A DNA stretch of 64,000 bases from NCBI GenBank assembly GCA_964404595.1, contig CAYOKQ010000001.1:1-64000 (forward strand), read 5' to 3'. The stretch's first letter is position 1. Each line of letters begins with the position of its first letter. The stretch is from CAYJXA01 sp964404595. Its GTDB lineage: Archaea; Nanobdellota; Nanobdellia; Woesearchaeales; GW2011-AR9. A model generated the notes under the pieces. It was not told the origin of the DNA and made no database searches. It worked only from the letters and a program-made list of their open reading frames with translations. Below, one piece after another: positions 52,457 through 61,615 of this stretch. The position numbers and the translations under genes were made by a program.

Positions 52457-52843
52457 TTAAAAAACTTCTTTCTTAAGCAAAGCTTTCTCTACGCTCCATT
52501 TCTTATTGCCATAGACTATCAGCACCAAGAAAGCAGCAAAAAACAACACTGCTAATTCTCCGCCATTGGCTAATGGATTTAATCCTTGCTTGGCATGCAC
52601 CATGAAGTACGCTACCACCATCTGTATTGCTCCTAGTGTTGAAAGCAGTCGGGTAAACACTCCCAAGAATATGCCCACTCCCGCTACTACTTCCACGATC
52701 GCTGCCACTAACATCAATCCCTGGGCCATGCCTGCGGCAAACTTGCCCCATCCATGCATGAAAAACAGCAAGCCGATTAATGCTCTAAACAATACATACA
52801 GGTAATCCCCATATTTTTGTACACATTTGTCACAATAACTCAT
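52457..52843 (-). CDS. DoxX-family membrane protein
   Basis: This 128-residue protein has four membrane helices. LFRALIGLLFFMHGWGKFAA and GVGIFLGVFTRLLSTLGAIQ match DoxX, a family of small membrane oxidoreductase-like proteins. An N-terminal CxxC (CDKC) is unusual for it and could bind metal. It is an isolated gene. Confidence 0.8.
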   Translation of the reverse strand: MSYCDKCVQKYGDYLYVLFRALIGLLFFMHGWGKFAAGMAQGLMLVAAIVEVVAGVGIFLGVFTRLLSTLGAIQMVVAYFMVHAKQGLNPLANGGELAVLFFAAFLVLIVYGNKKWSVEKALLKKEVF

Positions 52844-52887
52844 AGTTTACACCCCCTAATTTTAATATAGGAAAAAGCCTCTTCCAT

Positions 52888-53628
52888 TTAAACTTTTCTC
52901 GTTCGTATCTTCCCCGTCTGCCAATCTTTAAGTACCATTCGGGCCGCGGCATCGACATCCGGCTTGCCGCCAGACTGCAATTTATTGGTTTTGAACGCTA
53001 ATTCTTCCAGCATTTCATCCAGATCTTCATTTTTAAGTCCATAATGCTTCATGAAAAGCTCTTTATAATCACGAATCAATTCCAGGGCAGCTATTTCTGG
53101 ATTTTTAATCTTGGAATAATCTATGGAACCATGCTTGGCCATCAGCACTTCATTCTTTTCCCCGTAGGGAAACACACCAGGAGTATCGAGCAGCATAATC
53201 TTGGTGCCCACTCTTATTTTTTGGATACCATGCGTAAAGCCGCTGTGGGGAGAGGTTAATGCCGCTTTTCGACCGGATAAGGCATTAATTAATGATGATT
53301 TTCCCACATTAGGATAGCCTAATATCCCAACTACTACATTTTCTCCATGGGACAATTCCATAATTTTCTTTTTTAAGATAGTGGTGCCAAGCTTATCGGT
53401 GCTGGAGATGTACACTGCCGGATGTAAATCCTGTTTGGCTCGTTTGATCTGCTCTATATCGACTAAATCGCATTTGTTTATCACAAATAATAATTTTTTA
53501 CCGGATTTCTCTACTTTTTTTTCGATCTCTCTGTTTCGAGTCTGTTCAACCAAACGAGCATCAAGTACTTCGATGAGAATATCGGCATCTTGCAGTACTC
53601 TATTGACGTGTCGCCAGAAGGATGGCAT
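52888..53628 (-). CDS. circularly permuted GTPase (YlqF/MTG1-like)
   Basis: This 246-residue GTPase has the permuted order G4-G1-G3: NKCD (about 51-54), then GYPNVGKSS (G1), then DTPGVFP (G3). N-terminal VLDARL precedes. Such proteins (YlqF, RbgA, Mtg1, Nog2) act in ribosome assembly. A TATA-like TTTATAAA lies at 53651-53658, close to the start, so translation is nearly leaderless. Confidence 0.88.
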   Translation of the reverse strand: MPSFWRHVNRVLQDADILIEVLDARLVEQTRNREIEKKVEKSGKKLLFVINKCDLVDIEQIKRAKQDLHPAVYISSTDKLGTTILKKKIMELSHGENVVVGILGYPNVGKSSLINALSGRKAALTSPHSGFTHGIQKIRVGTKIMLLDTPGVFPYGEKNEVLMAKHGSIDYSKIKNPEIAALELIRDYKELFMKHYGLKNEDLDEMLEELAFKTNKLQSGGKPDVDAAARMVLKDWQTGKIRTRKV

Positions 53629-53666
53629 GAGATGTGAAATAGTGGCGTGTTTATAAAACCTGTTTT

Positions 53667-53694
53667 AGTAATTATCTTACTATAGAGTAGTAAA
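53667..53694 (+). promoter_or_regulatory. phased half-site array TAGTAA/TTACTA/TAGTAA, candidate RHH operator
   Basis: TAGTAA (53667-53672), TTACTA (53678-53683) and TAGTAA (53689-53694) recur with starts exactly 11 bp apart and alternating orientation. Both adjacent pairs are palindromes with 5-nt centres (TAGTAA-TTATC-TTACTA and TTACTA-TAGAG-TAGTAA). Ribbon-helix-helix dimers bind phased short half-sites of this kind. The array lies between the divergent GTPase promoter and the start of the RHH gene. Confidence 0.6.
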
Positions 53695-53717
53695 TTTATA
53701 GAAAACTTTAAAAATAG

Positions 53718-53732
53718 GAGCAATTCTTGCTC
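53718..53732 (+). promoter_or_regulatory. perfect palindrome GAGCAA-TTC-TTGCTC in the RHH leader
   Basis: A 6-bp perfect inverted repeat with a 3-nt loop lies 10 nt before the ATG of the RHH gene. It is a candidate second operator or a small hairpin over the ribosome-binding region. TATA-like TTTAAAAA (53707-53714) lies just upstream. Confidence 0.45.
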
Positions 53733-53742
53733 TTTTATACCC

Positions 53743-53880
53743 ATGAAGCGTAAAATTAGCGTAAGCTTTGAAGAAAGCACTATAGCGAAATTAGACGGTC
53801 TACTAGAAAATGGTGCTTTCCGTAATAAGAGCCATATTGTGGAATTTGCAGTGAAAAAACTATTGGAGGAGAGACAATGA
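53743..53880 (+). CDS. ribbon-helix-helix (CopG-like) regulator
   Basis: This 45-residue protein reads MKRKISVSFEESTIAKLDGL and LENGAFRNKSHIVEFAVKKL, ending LEERQ. The beta strand (KISVSF) followed by two helices with the FRNKSHIVE turn is the RHH fold. It would bind DNA as a dimer, most likely the array at 53667. Its stop overlaps the start of the SNF2 gene by 4 nt (ATGA), so it leads the operon and probably autoregulates it. Too short for many gene finders. Confidence 0.85.
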   Translation: MKRKISVSFEESTIAKLDGLLENGAFRNKSHIVEFAVKKLLEERQ

Positions 53881-56800
53881 GTCCGCTCGAAGCACAAGTT
53901 CAAAAGAGCAGCTCAATTTCTCGTTTTGCGGAACGTTGTGTGAGAGAGGCCTATGATCCTCGCTATGTGCATGATATAATCTATGAAACTTATAGGGTTC
54001 TCCACAATAGTATTGATGATGAACTAGTTAGCTTAGAAGAAAAAGAGCTTGCAAAGCAAGAAATCAGGGAAGAATATCAATGCCTATTAGAAGACTTGCC
54101 CTGCTTTGCAAATAATTCTCAACAGCCAAGAGAACTTCTTGCATATGAAGAAGGTATTGCTTTAGGTAATTGGAGCAGAGGAATCAATGAGGCCTATAAA
54201 AAATTAGCTGGTGAAGTTGTACAGGAAACTGGAATTGATCCACTCTATGATCCTCGCAGTGTTTTTGATAATATCGGGTTGTATATTCAAGATAAGCAGT
54301 TTCCATGGTTGGAAAGAATTGTGAGTATACTTCGTACCTATGGATCCAAATTTCTTGATAATAATTTAATTGAGTTAGATGACGAAAGCAAAAAAGCAAG
54401 AGTAGAAGCTTGGCATAGCACGCTACCCCCAGAATTAGGACAACTCTGCTCGCAGGGTGATCTATCTGATGTTATGCATTTAGGTTCTAAAGCCATGGCT
54501 GATGCTTTTTTAACCTACTTTAATCATCATTGTCTCTCTGGATCTTTAGGGGAATCTGCCGTTTCACCAGGAGTATTTACCTCTCCCGATGAATTTAGAC
54601 ATGTAACAGTAGATCATTTTTATAGTTTTGTACGAATTTCACAAAAAGTACTCGCAAAATATCTATTAGCCAAAGCTCGTGAACAGGGAGTAAATACAGC
54701 TGATCATGATTTTTGGGAGTATACCATCTTAGAATTAGCAGAGAGCAAAAAACGGATGGATACGAATCCCACCATCAATCAAAAGATACGGCCAACATTA
54801 GATTTACTCCATAGTGAGATGGTGCATTATGTTCGGAACTTGGCTGAAATAGATTTAACTGTCCTACGTCGTGATGGCGACGTACAAGCTCCTTTTGTCT
54901 CGCAATTAGATTCGGTGTATGTGCTTAGGGCAGAGAAACACAATGGTTCGCGCGACCGAGCTATATTTGCTGATGAAATGGGAACTGGTAAAACATTATC
55001 AGCGATATTAGCTGATGCGCTTTATAGAAAAGAAGGGGCAGTAAAGAGAACGCTGGTTATCTGTCCCAATCAGATGAAAAAAGAATGGGAAGAACGTTTC
55101 ACTAAATACCTTTCTGACAAAATCATTCAAAAATGGTATAGCAGTGAGGGCACATCATCTATTGGTGTCATTAATGGGTCTAAGTCACTGAAAGACATTG
55201 AGCAACATGCTGTCGTAATAGTTAATTATGAAATGGTGCATCGCTCACTCCAATATGTAGAAAATGAAGAAGGGGTTGTGCTCGAACTTGCAAGTCAGGC
55301 CTTATTCAACGGTGTTGAAGACGTCTTTAAAGAAAATGAAACGTTGGAAGCGATTTGTTCCAGTGCAATGGAATATCTCTTGGCTAGGACAACTTTAAGA
55401 GACGCACAAAGACAGTTTAATGATAAACAACAGATACTCGAATGGATAGGAGACGATGTACGTAAAGCTGCATTTGCGTTAGCTACAGAAATGTATTTGC
55501 GTGATGAAAAGCGCACAACCGAAAGTCTTTTTAGTTATGGGGCTGATTTTTTGATTCTGGATGAAGCGCACGCCATTAAGAATCCTGATGCTAAAAGGAC
55601 GAAAGGAATAAGCGAACTTGTCGCTGAAACTGCGAGAGTAGCGTTACTCACTGGCACCTTAATCCCCAATCGCTATGACGACATCAGTATTCCATTGCAG
55701 CTGGTTGATAGCAGCTACAAACCAGAAAAAATCACACTGGGAGAGGGGGGCACTACCTTAGCTCCAAAATTGCGGCGTATCCGACAGGCATTAATTCCAT
55801 ACTTAAGCCGCAATTTACGAGAAGAAGTGTCACCACGCAGCTATTCTATAACTTCGGAGGTGGAACGAGATGAAGTGGTGGAAGCAGACGAAGTAATGTT
55901 AATGACGTATAGGGCGATAATCGAAGATAATCAATTATCCTTTGCAGAAAAAACTCGCCTGACACGCTTAGCAACACTCCATCCCGCCCTTGCTATCAAT
56001 AAACTCTGGCAAATGTCTGAACGTGAAGACAGTTGGATTGATGCAGATGCTATTATTGAACATATTATGGATTCCTTGTCTGGAGATGTGTGGAAAACCC
56101 TGACGGATGGTTCATACGTGCCACCGAAATACAAAAAAATTGTTGCTGAAGCAGGAGAGCATCCACACAACGTCGTGGTATTTACGTCCCACATTGAGGG
56201 GAATACTCGACCGTTGGAAAAACCCATATTTCCCATAAAGACATTGATGGAGTATTTACAGGAAGCACTGCCTCATAAAAAAATTTTGCTTCACGATGGC
56301 AGGACTGACGATCACAAGAATCCAGAACAATCAGAACGAAAAATAATTTTAAGGGAATACGGCAGCAGAGATGATGTGGTTCTCGTCGCTTCCTATTCTA
56401 CCTTAGGTGAGGGATCGGACCTGACACGAGGCACTAAAGTAATTGGTTTAGATTTACCTTACGCTATTCCAGAACAAGGCGTAGGAAGAATTGATAGAAT
56501 AACTCAAACCAGGGACGTAACGGCAAAATATCTTACCATAAAAGATGCCAGACTGTCTGCGGGAACAAAGTCAGGACTTACTATTGATGAGGCTGTATTG
56601 CAGTTAGGGCGGGACAAGCAAACTGTTTCATCTATTCTGGTAGACGGTCGGCCTCCTGGAAAAGAAGAACTGGAAGCATACCAGAAATTATTGGAGCAGA
56701 ATGGGGAAACTCCGTACACTTACACACCTTTGCGTGGAGGCTTAGAGCTTCATAATAAGGAGAAAGAACAAGCTGAACAATTGCGAATTTTTATCAATAG

Positions 56801-57608
56801 AACTGCCAGCAACAATCGTGGCAGTAGAAGAAATGTCAAAGATTTTGAAGAATACTTGCAGCGAACCTACATTGAAAAATCAGTCCTAGAACCAACCAGT
56901 TATACCTTCAAATCTAATAGTATGTTAGCGCAATTAGTTGCTCCAATTGTAGAAAGTAAACGTCTCGCAGATGTTGGCGGAGGTCCAGCTTCTTTAGCAT
57001 TAGCCGGGTTAAACAATGCTTACGATATTATTGATCCAACTGCATGGAGACAAGTCTTAGAACAAATACTTCGGGAAAGGGGGACCAATTTCCCAGAAAA
57101 TGCGCACTTCCATCAGCAATTCCTGGCTGATTTTGCAGCCCAAAATCCTAATGTTCTCTATGATATAATTACATGTAACAATATGTTACATTGGACCACG
57201 CCGCGTGCTCCTAATGGAAAATTCTCTGAGCGAGAACAAACCTTGCGAGAAATTAATGGACATCTTACCACTTCCGGAATTTTTGTCTTAGGGATGCCGG
57301 GAGAATATTCCCAATCAGCGCAGGCAAATTTAGAAACTATTTTACAGCATACTGGCTTTCATGAGTATACTCTTGACCAAGTGAGCTCGCCACAAGACAA
57401 AGGGTTCCAGGAGTTAGTGGTAGTTGCGAAGAAAACGGGAGAACCACGTGGTGAACCATTACATGGATCACAATTGATTTTCAAATATTCTACCGGAAGA
57501 GCTGTTAAACGATTACGTGGAGGAAAAGAGGAAAAAAAGCCAAAAGAAGGTGCGAAAGCAGATATTTTCCTCTTCGGCACCAAGAATATCCGTAAGGTGC
57601 TAGAATGA
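53877..57608 (+). CDS. SNF2-family ATPase fused to class I methyltransferase-like domain
   Basis: This 1243-residue protein has an N-terminal helical region (about 1-340) not recognised, then an SNF2 core. Walker A is DEMGTGKTLSA (about 366-376), motif II is DEAH (562-565), and motif VI is QGVGRIDRITQ (867-877). A linker follows, then a methyltransferase-like domain (about 1020-1180) with DVGGGPASLALAG (motif I, D1032) and CNNMLHW (motif IV-like, 1100-1106). There is no DPPY/NPPY, so it is not an obvious DNA-N6-adenine or N4-cytosine enzyme. No nuclease or zinc finger is seen. It is the largest gene of the cassette. Confidence 0.85.
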   Translation: MSPLEAQVQKSSSISRFAERCVREAYDPRYVHDIIYETYRVLHNSIDDELVSLEEKELAKQEIREEYQCLLEDLPCFANNSQQPRELLAYEEGIALGNWSRGINEAYKKLAGEVVQETGIDPLYDPRSVFDNIGLYIQDKQFPWLERIVSILRTYGSKFLDNNLIELDDESKKARVEAWHSTLPPELGQLCSQGDLSDVMHLGSKAMADAFLTYFNHHCLSGSLGESAVSPGVFTSPDEFRHVTVDHFYSFVRISQKVLAKYLLAKAREQGVNTADHDFWEYTILELAESKKRMDTNPTINQKIRPTLDLLHSEMVHYVRNLAEIDLTVLRRDGDVQAPFVSQLDSVYVLRAEKHNGSRDRAIFADEMGTGKTLSAILADALYRKEGAVKRTLVICPNQMKKEWEERFTKYLSDKIIQKWYSSEGTSSIGVINGSKSLKDIEQHAVVIVNYEMVHRSLQYVENEEGVVLELASQALFNGVEDVFKENETLEAICSSAMEYLLARTTLRDAQRQFNDKQQILEWIGDDVRKAAFALATEMYLRDEKRTTESLFSYGADFLILDEAHAIKNPDAKRTKGISELVAETARVALLTGTLIPNRYDDISIPLQLVDSSYKPEKITLGEGGTTLAPKLRRIRQALIPYLSRNLREEVSPRSYSITSEVERDEVVEADEVMLMTYRAIIEDNQLSFAEKTRLTRLATLHPALAINKLWQMSEREDSWIDADAIIEHIMDSLSGDVWKTLTDGSYVPPKYKKIVAEAGEHPHNVVVFTSHIEGNTRPLEKPIFPIKTLMEYLQEALPHKKILLHDGRTDDHKNPEQSERKIILREYGSRDDVVLVASYSTLGEGSDLTRGTKVIGLDLPYAIPEQGVGRIDRITQTRDVTAKYLTIKDARLSAGTKSGLTIDEAVLQLGRDKQTVSSILVDGRPPGKEELEAYQKLLEQNGETPYTYTPLRGGLELHNKEKEQAEQLRIFINRTASNNRGSRRNVKDFEEYLQRTYIEKSVLEPTSYTFKSNSMLAQLVAPIVESKRLADVGGGPASLALAGLNNAYDIIDPTAWRQVLEQILRERGTNFPENAHFHQQFLADFAAQNPNVLYDIITCNNMLHWTTPRAPNGKFSEREQTLREINGHLTTSGIFVLGMPGEYSQSAQANLETILQHTGFHEYTLDQVSSPQDKGFQELVVVAKKTGEPRGEPLHGSQLIFKYSTGRAVKRLRGGKEEKKPKEGAKADIFLFGTKNIRKVLE

Positions 57609-59029
57609 CTCTTGACAAAATCGTGCGCGGAATCGAATCGAGGTTAGCAGAACAATCAGCTATTCTTCATCTTGCCAATGCCTGGATGGACAGGACAAAT
57701 GGCGTAGTGAGAGAAAGATTTACAATAAGTGCACAGGAATACATTACTCAACTACAAAATGTACCGTTATGGCATGAAGTCAAAGAGGATATTCCCCTAT
57801 ATACTCACCTTATTGGCAGTACATATCTCACCGGTGTTTCACGCGAGGAAGCAGAAGTTACCCTATGCTTAAGGCATTTTCCTACTGCCATTCATGCTTT
57901 GTCTCACTTTCTAAAGCATCCAGAATATTCTACCAACTCACAGTATCACACCTTTGGTTCGCCACTAACGCTGACACAGGTTTTACGAGATTATTCTACC
58001 ACTCTCAGTGAGGAAGGTGGATTTAAACCTAGGGCTGGAGATTGTAATACCTTTTTTTTTGCACTAAAAAAGAGAAATTTTCGAGAGGACAGAATTGTAC
58101 AGCTTCTTGGATTAACGAAAGAGTGGGATGAATATAGGCACTCGAAAGGAATTCCAAAGTATATCCGTAAAGCGGTGCATGCAACAGTAGAGACCTTCTT
58201 ACAGAATCCTGATTATTGTAATGATGCACATAATAAATTTGGCAGTCCCAAGAAACTTTTATTTGTCTTAAGAAAGGCAGAGGTTGAAGGATGTACTGCA
58301 GCAGTACATGCCTTGCGCTATGGGTATACCTCAGAGGAATCATTGTTAGAAGCAGTTGATCTCAAGCGAGAATGGACAACATATCAACGTACTAAAGGTA
58401 TTCCAAAAGGATATAGAGAGACGGCAGACCAAGTTCTGCGTCATTTTCTTGCAGATCCGGATTATAATGCCGATGGTAGAAAAAATACTGCTTCGCAAGA
58501 TGATAAAAGTTTTGGAGCCCCTTTTTCTTTATTACGGGTGCTGTTAAACTACAGAATAGATAATAATGGTAGAGCCTCATGGCAAAAGTTTAAGGGCGAT
58601 GCTGGCGATGTTGCTAATTCCATGCGCAAGAAGAGGTTTACATCAGAAAAATTATTAGAATCAATTTGTCTCTCAGAAGCATGGTCAGTGTATCAGGCAG
58701 CTCGGGGAATACCGAAACGGTACAGAGAGGCCGCTACAGAGGTTGTGACTCATTTTTTACAGTGTCCTCTCTACACCAGGGGTAAAGGAAAAGGAAATTA
58801 TACTGGCCAACCCTGGAAATTGAGGTCCATCTTACGTGATTATCACCCTGATGCCCAAGATTTGAAAAGGAAGGGGCCCGCGTATATGGTTTGGGCTGCT
58901 GTAAGCACTGGTAAAATTTCAGAGGAACAACTTCTGGATACAATAGGCTTAACAGAACCATGGCAGGACTATCAACACAGCACTGCGGCTGCTCCTTTCC
59001 TGTTTATGCCAGAGAGGTATCAACAATGA
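57605..59029 (+). CDS. repeat protein A of the SNF2 cassette (four ~92-residue units)
   Basis: This 474-residue protein starts with the shared segment VRGIESRLAEQSAILHLANA, then a ~60-residue helical cap. Four units follow, ending at WDEY, WTTY, WSVY and WQDY. Each unit has an amphipathic helix (IRKAVHATVETFL), a PDY/PLY turn, a Gly-Ser/Gln-Pro segment with L..VLR, a GDC-like stretch and a helix with W..Y. Unit 3 is longer than the rest (NADGRKNTASQDDKS insert). It is coupled to the SNF2 gene by a 4-nt overlap. Not recognised; DNA or protein binding is possible. Confidence 0.75.
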   Translation: MTLDKIVRGIESRLAEQSAILHLANAWMDRTNGVVRERFTISAQEYITQLQNVPLWHEVKEDIPLYTHLIGSTYLTGVSREEAEVTLCLRHFPTAIHALSHFLKHPEYSTNSQYHTFGSPLTLTQVLRDYSTTLSEEGGFKPRAGDCNTFFFALKKRNFREDRIVQLLGLTKEWDEYRHSKGIPKYIRKAVHATVETFLQNPDYCNDAHNKFGSPKKLLFVLRKAEVEGCTAAVHALRYGYTSEESLLEAVDLKREWTTYQRTKGIPKGYRETADQVLRHFLADPDYNADGRKNTASQDDKSFGAPFSLLRVLLNYRIDNNGRASWQKFKGDAGDVANSMRKKRFTSEKLLESICLSEAWSVYQAARGIPKRYREAATEVVTHFLQCPLYTRGKGKGNYTGQPWKLRSILRDYHPDAQDLKRKGPAYMVWAAVSTGKISEEQLLDTIGLTEPWQDYQHSTAAAPFLFMPERYQQ

Positions 59030-61560
59030 GCATTGATACCTTAGTAAGAGGAGTGGAAAGAAAACTTTCGGTTCAGTCAGCACTCTTAGATTTAGGTAAT
59101 GCCTGGATGGATAAAACCGATGGCATAGTCATAGATGAGGTGCACATGGATGAGCAGGAGTATGCATCTGCTCTAAAAAGAATTCCATTATGGGGAAGAG
59201 TTAAAGACAACTTGCCTCTCTATTCTAAACTGTTACAAGGAAGAAAAATAAGAGATCCAGAGCACGGTCAAGAAGCACGTCTGCTGTTTTATTTTCCAAA
59301 GCTGCTATATGTGTTTGATGATTTCTTAGATGATCCTATCTATTCTCCCGGAAAAATAGGCCAAATACCTTTATCGTTTCCCTTAACTTTCTCCATAGTC
59401 TTAAATGGGTATGTGGCCAGAGAAAGAAAAATTGTGTGGAAAAAAGGTGACTGTAAAACAGTATTTCGAACGATTGAAAGTGGTAATCTTAAAGAAGAAA
59501 TGATTCTTGATAGTCTTGGATTAAAGGATCGTTGGGAGCAATATCAAAATAGCCGGAAGCTTCCGAATGATATTCGTGAGGAATTAGAGAGTGCTTTAGA
59601 CCATTTTCTATCGCATCCTTTGTATAGTGATGGAAAAGGAGGAGAACGCGGTTCTTTGGGATCACCTTTTTCCTTGAGAACTGTTTTATTAGGTTATGTT
59701 CCGGGAAAAGGGCTTAGAAAACGAAGCGGTCAATGCCGTAAAGTTTATTTTCTTCTCCAAGCAGGTCATGCACAGGAAGAATTTGTTTTGGATTCAGTTG
59801 GCCTTAGGGAACAATGGGAAGCATACCAAAAAACAAAAGGATTGCCCGAGGACATCCGAGAAAGAACCAAGGCACTTCTGGAACGATTTTTAGATAATCC
59901 ATTGTATAGCAGCGGCAAATCTAAACAAGGCACTCTTGGTTCACCGTTGCCTTTGAGAACAGTATTGCGTAATTTTACTTTAGAGGGTATGCTGGACCAT
60001 AATAAAGGTGAGATGAAATTGGTGTATCAAGCAATTGTCCGTAATGTAATCACAGAAAAATTTGTGCTTGACTCAGTTGGATTAAGTGAACAATGGGAAA
60101 CATATCAAAAGACCCGGCAGTTTCCAGAAGAAATTGCCACACCTTTGCGGCAGACTTTGGAACATTTTCTACGTGCCCCCTTGTATAGTACAGGAAAAAG
60201 GCAGCAAGGAAAAAAAGGGCAACCTCTCCCATTGAAAATGGTACTGCATAGTTATCATAATCAATCAGGAGAAATGTCCACTGGCAAAGGAGATTGCCAT
60301 ACCATCTATCGGATGATTTATAATGGACATTTTACGGAGGATTATATTCTGGATAGAGTAGCGCTTACGCAGCAATGGAAAGATTATCAACAAAGCACCG
60401 GGGCTAAACCATTTATATTTCCTGCGAGGGGGTGTACTCGATGACATTGGATACATTAGTACGTGGAGTAGAAGCAAGAATTTCTGAGCAGTCAGCTCTC
60501 CTGGAATTAGCGCAGGCTTGGATGGAGAAAACTTCTGGAAGAGTTACAAATGAAGTTACTTTTGATACACGAGATTACATTTCCCTGTTAACTTCTTTAC
60601 CTTTATGGAATGAAGTAAGAACTGAATTATCTCTCTATGCCCCCATGCTCCGTCAGACATGCTTAAGAAAGAAAAATACCAGAGGAGAGAAAGCACGGAT
60701 GTTAATTTATGCTCCCACTTTAATTCATGTGATCAACCACGTCATCGAGCATGATTTTTATAGCGAAGGAGAATCAACAAGTCCTTTAAGCCATCCCTAT
60801 GGATTACTTTCCATTTTACGTAATTATGTTTCCGAAGGAGAAGGTAAAAGGGTTCGTTTTAAAGGGGAAGGGCGCAGTGTTTTGATGGAAATGGCAGGCG
60901 GTTACTTAGATCAGGAAACAATCTTCCGAACCACCGGCCTACAAAACAGATGGGATGCATATCAAAGCCAAAGAAAAATTCCTCCGCAGGTGGCTCGTAA
61001 AATAAAAAATGTTTTAGAACATTTCTTGGAGCATAAGCATTATTCTGCCGGTAATGGAAAACAGGGTGCACTCGGCCAACCATTGCCACTGCGCTCAGTT
61101 TTGCACAATTACCAAGCTAAAGAAAATGGAAAAATGGTGCAGTCGAGAGGGGATTGTGCTCAAATATATACGGCATTGTTCCAAGAATTAATTACAGAGG
61201 ATATGGTTTGGAAAGCGACAGGTTTGGAAGAAGCGTGGAGTGAATACCAAAAAACAACAAAACTTCCACCAGAAATGGTTGACAAAATTAATGAAACTAT
61301 GCGCACCTTTTTACGAAATCCTTTGTATAGCCCGGGCTGTGCAGCCTATGGGCCAAAAGGTGTTCCTATCCCACTGAACTCTTTTTTTCGTAGCTACAGA
61401 GTTGGAGAAATGCGTATCAGGAAAAATTGTGGCGATTTACGTGTGGTATGGGATGGATTAGTGCGAGAGAGAATCACTCCAGAGATGATTTGGCAAGCAG
61501 TTCCTTTAAAAGCAGAATGGGAAGCGTATCGACAAAGTACTGCGGATAAGCCTTACCAGC
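57870..61560 (+). repeat. eleven copies of a ~92-residue unit across three tandem genes
   Basis: Each copy follows the pattern P..IR......L..FL..PLYS.GK...G..G.PLPLR.VL..Y, then KGDC..VY..L..G.....ILD.VGL...W..YQ. Proteins A and B have four copies and protein C has three. Similarity is clear at the protein level, weaker in DNA, so the amplification is not recent. Confidence 0.75.
59026..60444 (+). CDS. repeat protein B of the SNF2 cassette (four units)
   Basis: This 472-residue protein begins VRGVERKLSVQSALLDLGNA, a close match to proteins A and C. Its four units end at WEQY, WEAY, WETY and WKDY, and its unit 2-3 sequence (LGSPLPLRTVLRNF, PLYSSGK) is the cleanest version of the consensus. 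The ATG at 59026 overlaps the previous stop by 4 nt. No membrane or catalytic motif is visible. Its closest relative in the window is protein C. Confidence 0.75.
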   Translation: MSIDTLVRGVERKLSVQSALLDLGNAWMDKTDGIVIDEVHMDEQEYASALKRIPLWGRVKDNLPLYSKLLQGRKIRDPEHGQEARLLFYFPKLLYVFDDFLDDPIYSPGKIGQIPLSFPLTFSIVLNGYVARERKIVWKKGDCKTVFRTIESGNLKEEMILDSLGLKDRWEQYQNSRKLPNDIREELESALDHFLSHPLYSDGKGGERGSLGSPFSLRTVLLGYVPGKGLRKRSGQCRKVYFLLQAGHAQEEFVLDSVGLREQWEAYQKTKGLPEDIRERTKALLERFLDNPLYSSGKSKQGTLGSPLPLRTVLRNFTLEGMLDHNKGEMKLVYQAIVRNVITEKFVLDSVGLSEQWETYQKTRQFPEEIATPLRQTLEHFLRAPLYSTGKRQQGKKGQPLPLKMVLHSYHNQSGEMSTGKGDCHTIYRMIYNGHFTEDYILDRVALTQQWKDYQQSTGAKPFIFPARGCTR

Positions 61561-61577
61561 TAGGAACAGAGTTATGA
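60441..61577 (+). CDS. repeat protein C of the SNF2 cassette (three units)
   Basis: This 378-residue protein begins VRGVEARISEQSALLELAQA and has three units ending at WDAY, WSEY and WEAY. Unit 2 has ALGQPLPLRSVLHNY and SRGDCAQIYTALF. It starts with ATG 60441 overlapping the stop of B by 4 nt (a GTG at 60432 is the alternative). The shorter unit count suggests loss or gain by recombination between units. Confidence 0.75.
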   Translation: MTLDTLVRGVEARISEQSALLELAQAWMEKTSGRVTNEVTFDTRDYISLLTSLPLWNEVRTELSLYAPMLRQTCLRKKNTRGEKARMLIYAPTLIHVINHVIEHDFYSEGESTSPLSHPYGLLSILRNYVSEGEGKRVRFKGEGRSVLMEMAGGYLDQETIFRTTGLQNRWDAYQSQRKIPPQVARKIKNVLEHFLEHKHYSAGNGKQGALGQPLPLRSVLHNYQAKENGKMVQSRGDCAQIYTALFQELITEDMVWKATGLEEAWSEYQKTTKLPPEMVDKINETMRTFLRNPLYSPGCAAYGPKGVPIPLNSFFRSYRVGEMRIRKNCGDLRVVWDGLVRERITPEMIWQAVPLKAEWEAYRQSTADKPYQLGTEL

Positions 61578-61615
61578 ATGCAGTAACCTTTTCGCTATAC
61601 TGCTATAACAAAAGA

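Noticed and set aside
53877..57608. Assigning the SNF2 protein to DISARM or to the phage DarB anti-restriction family
   Set aside because: No DPPY/NPPY methylase motif, PLD nuclease or DUF1998 partner is present, and the repeat proteins have no counterpart there.
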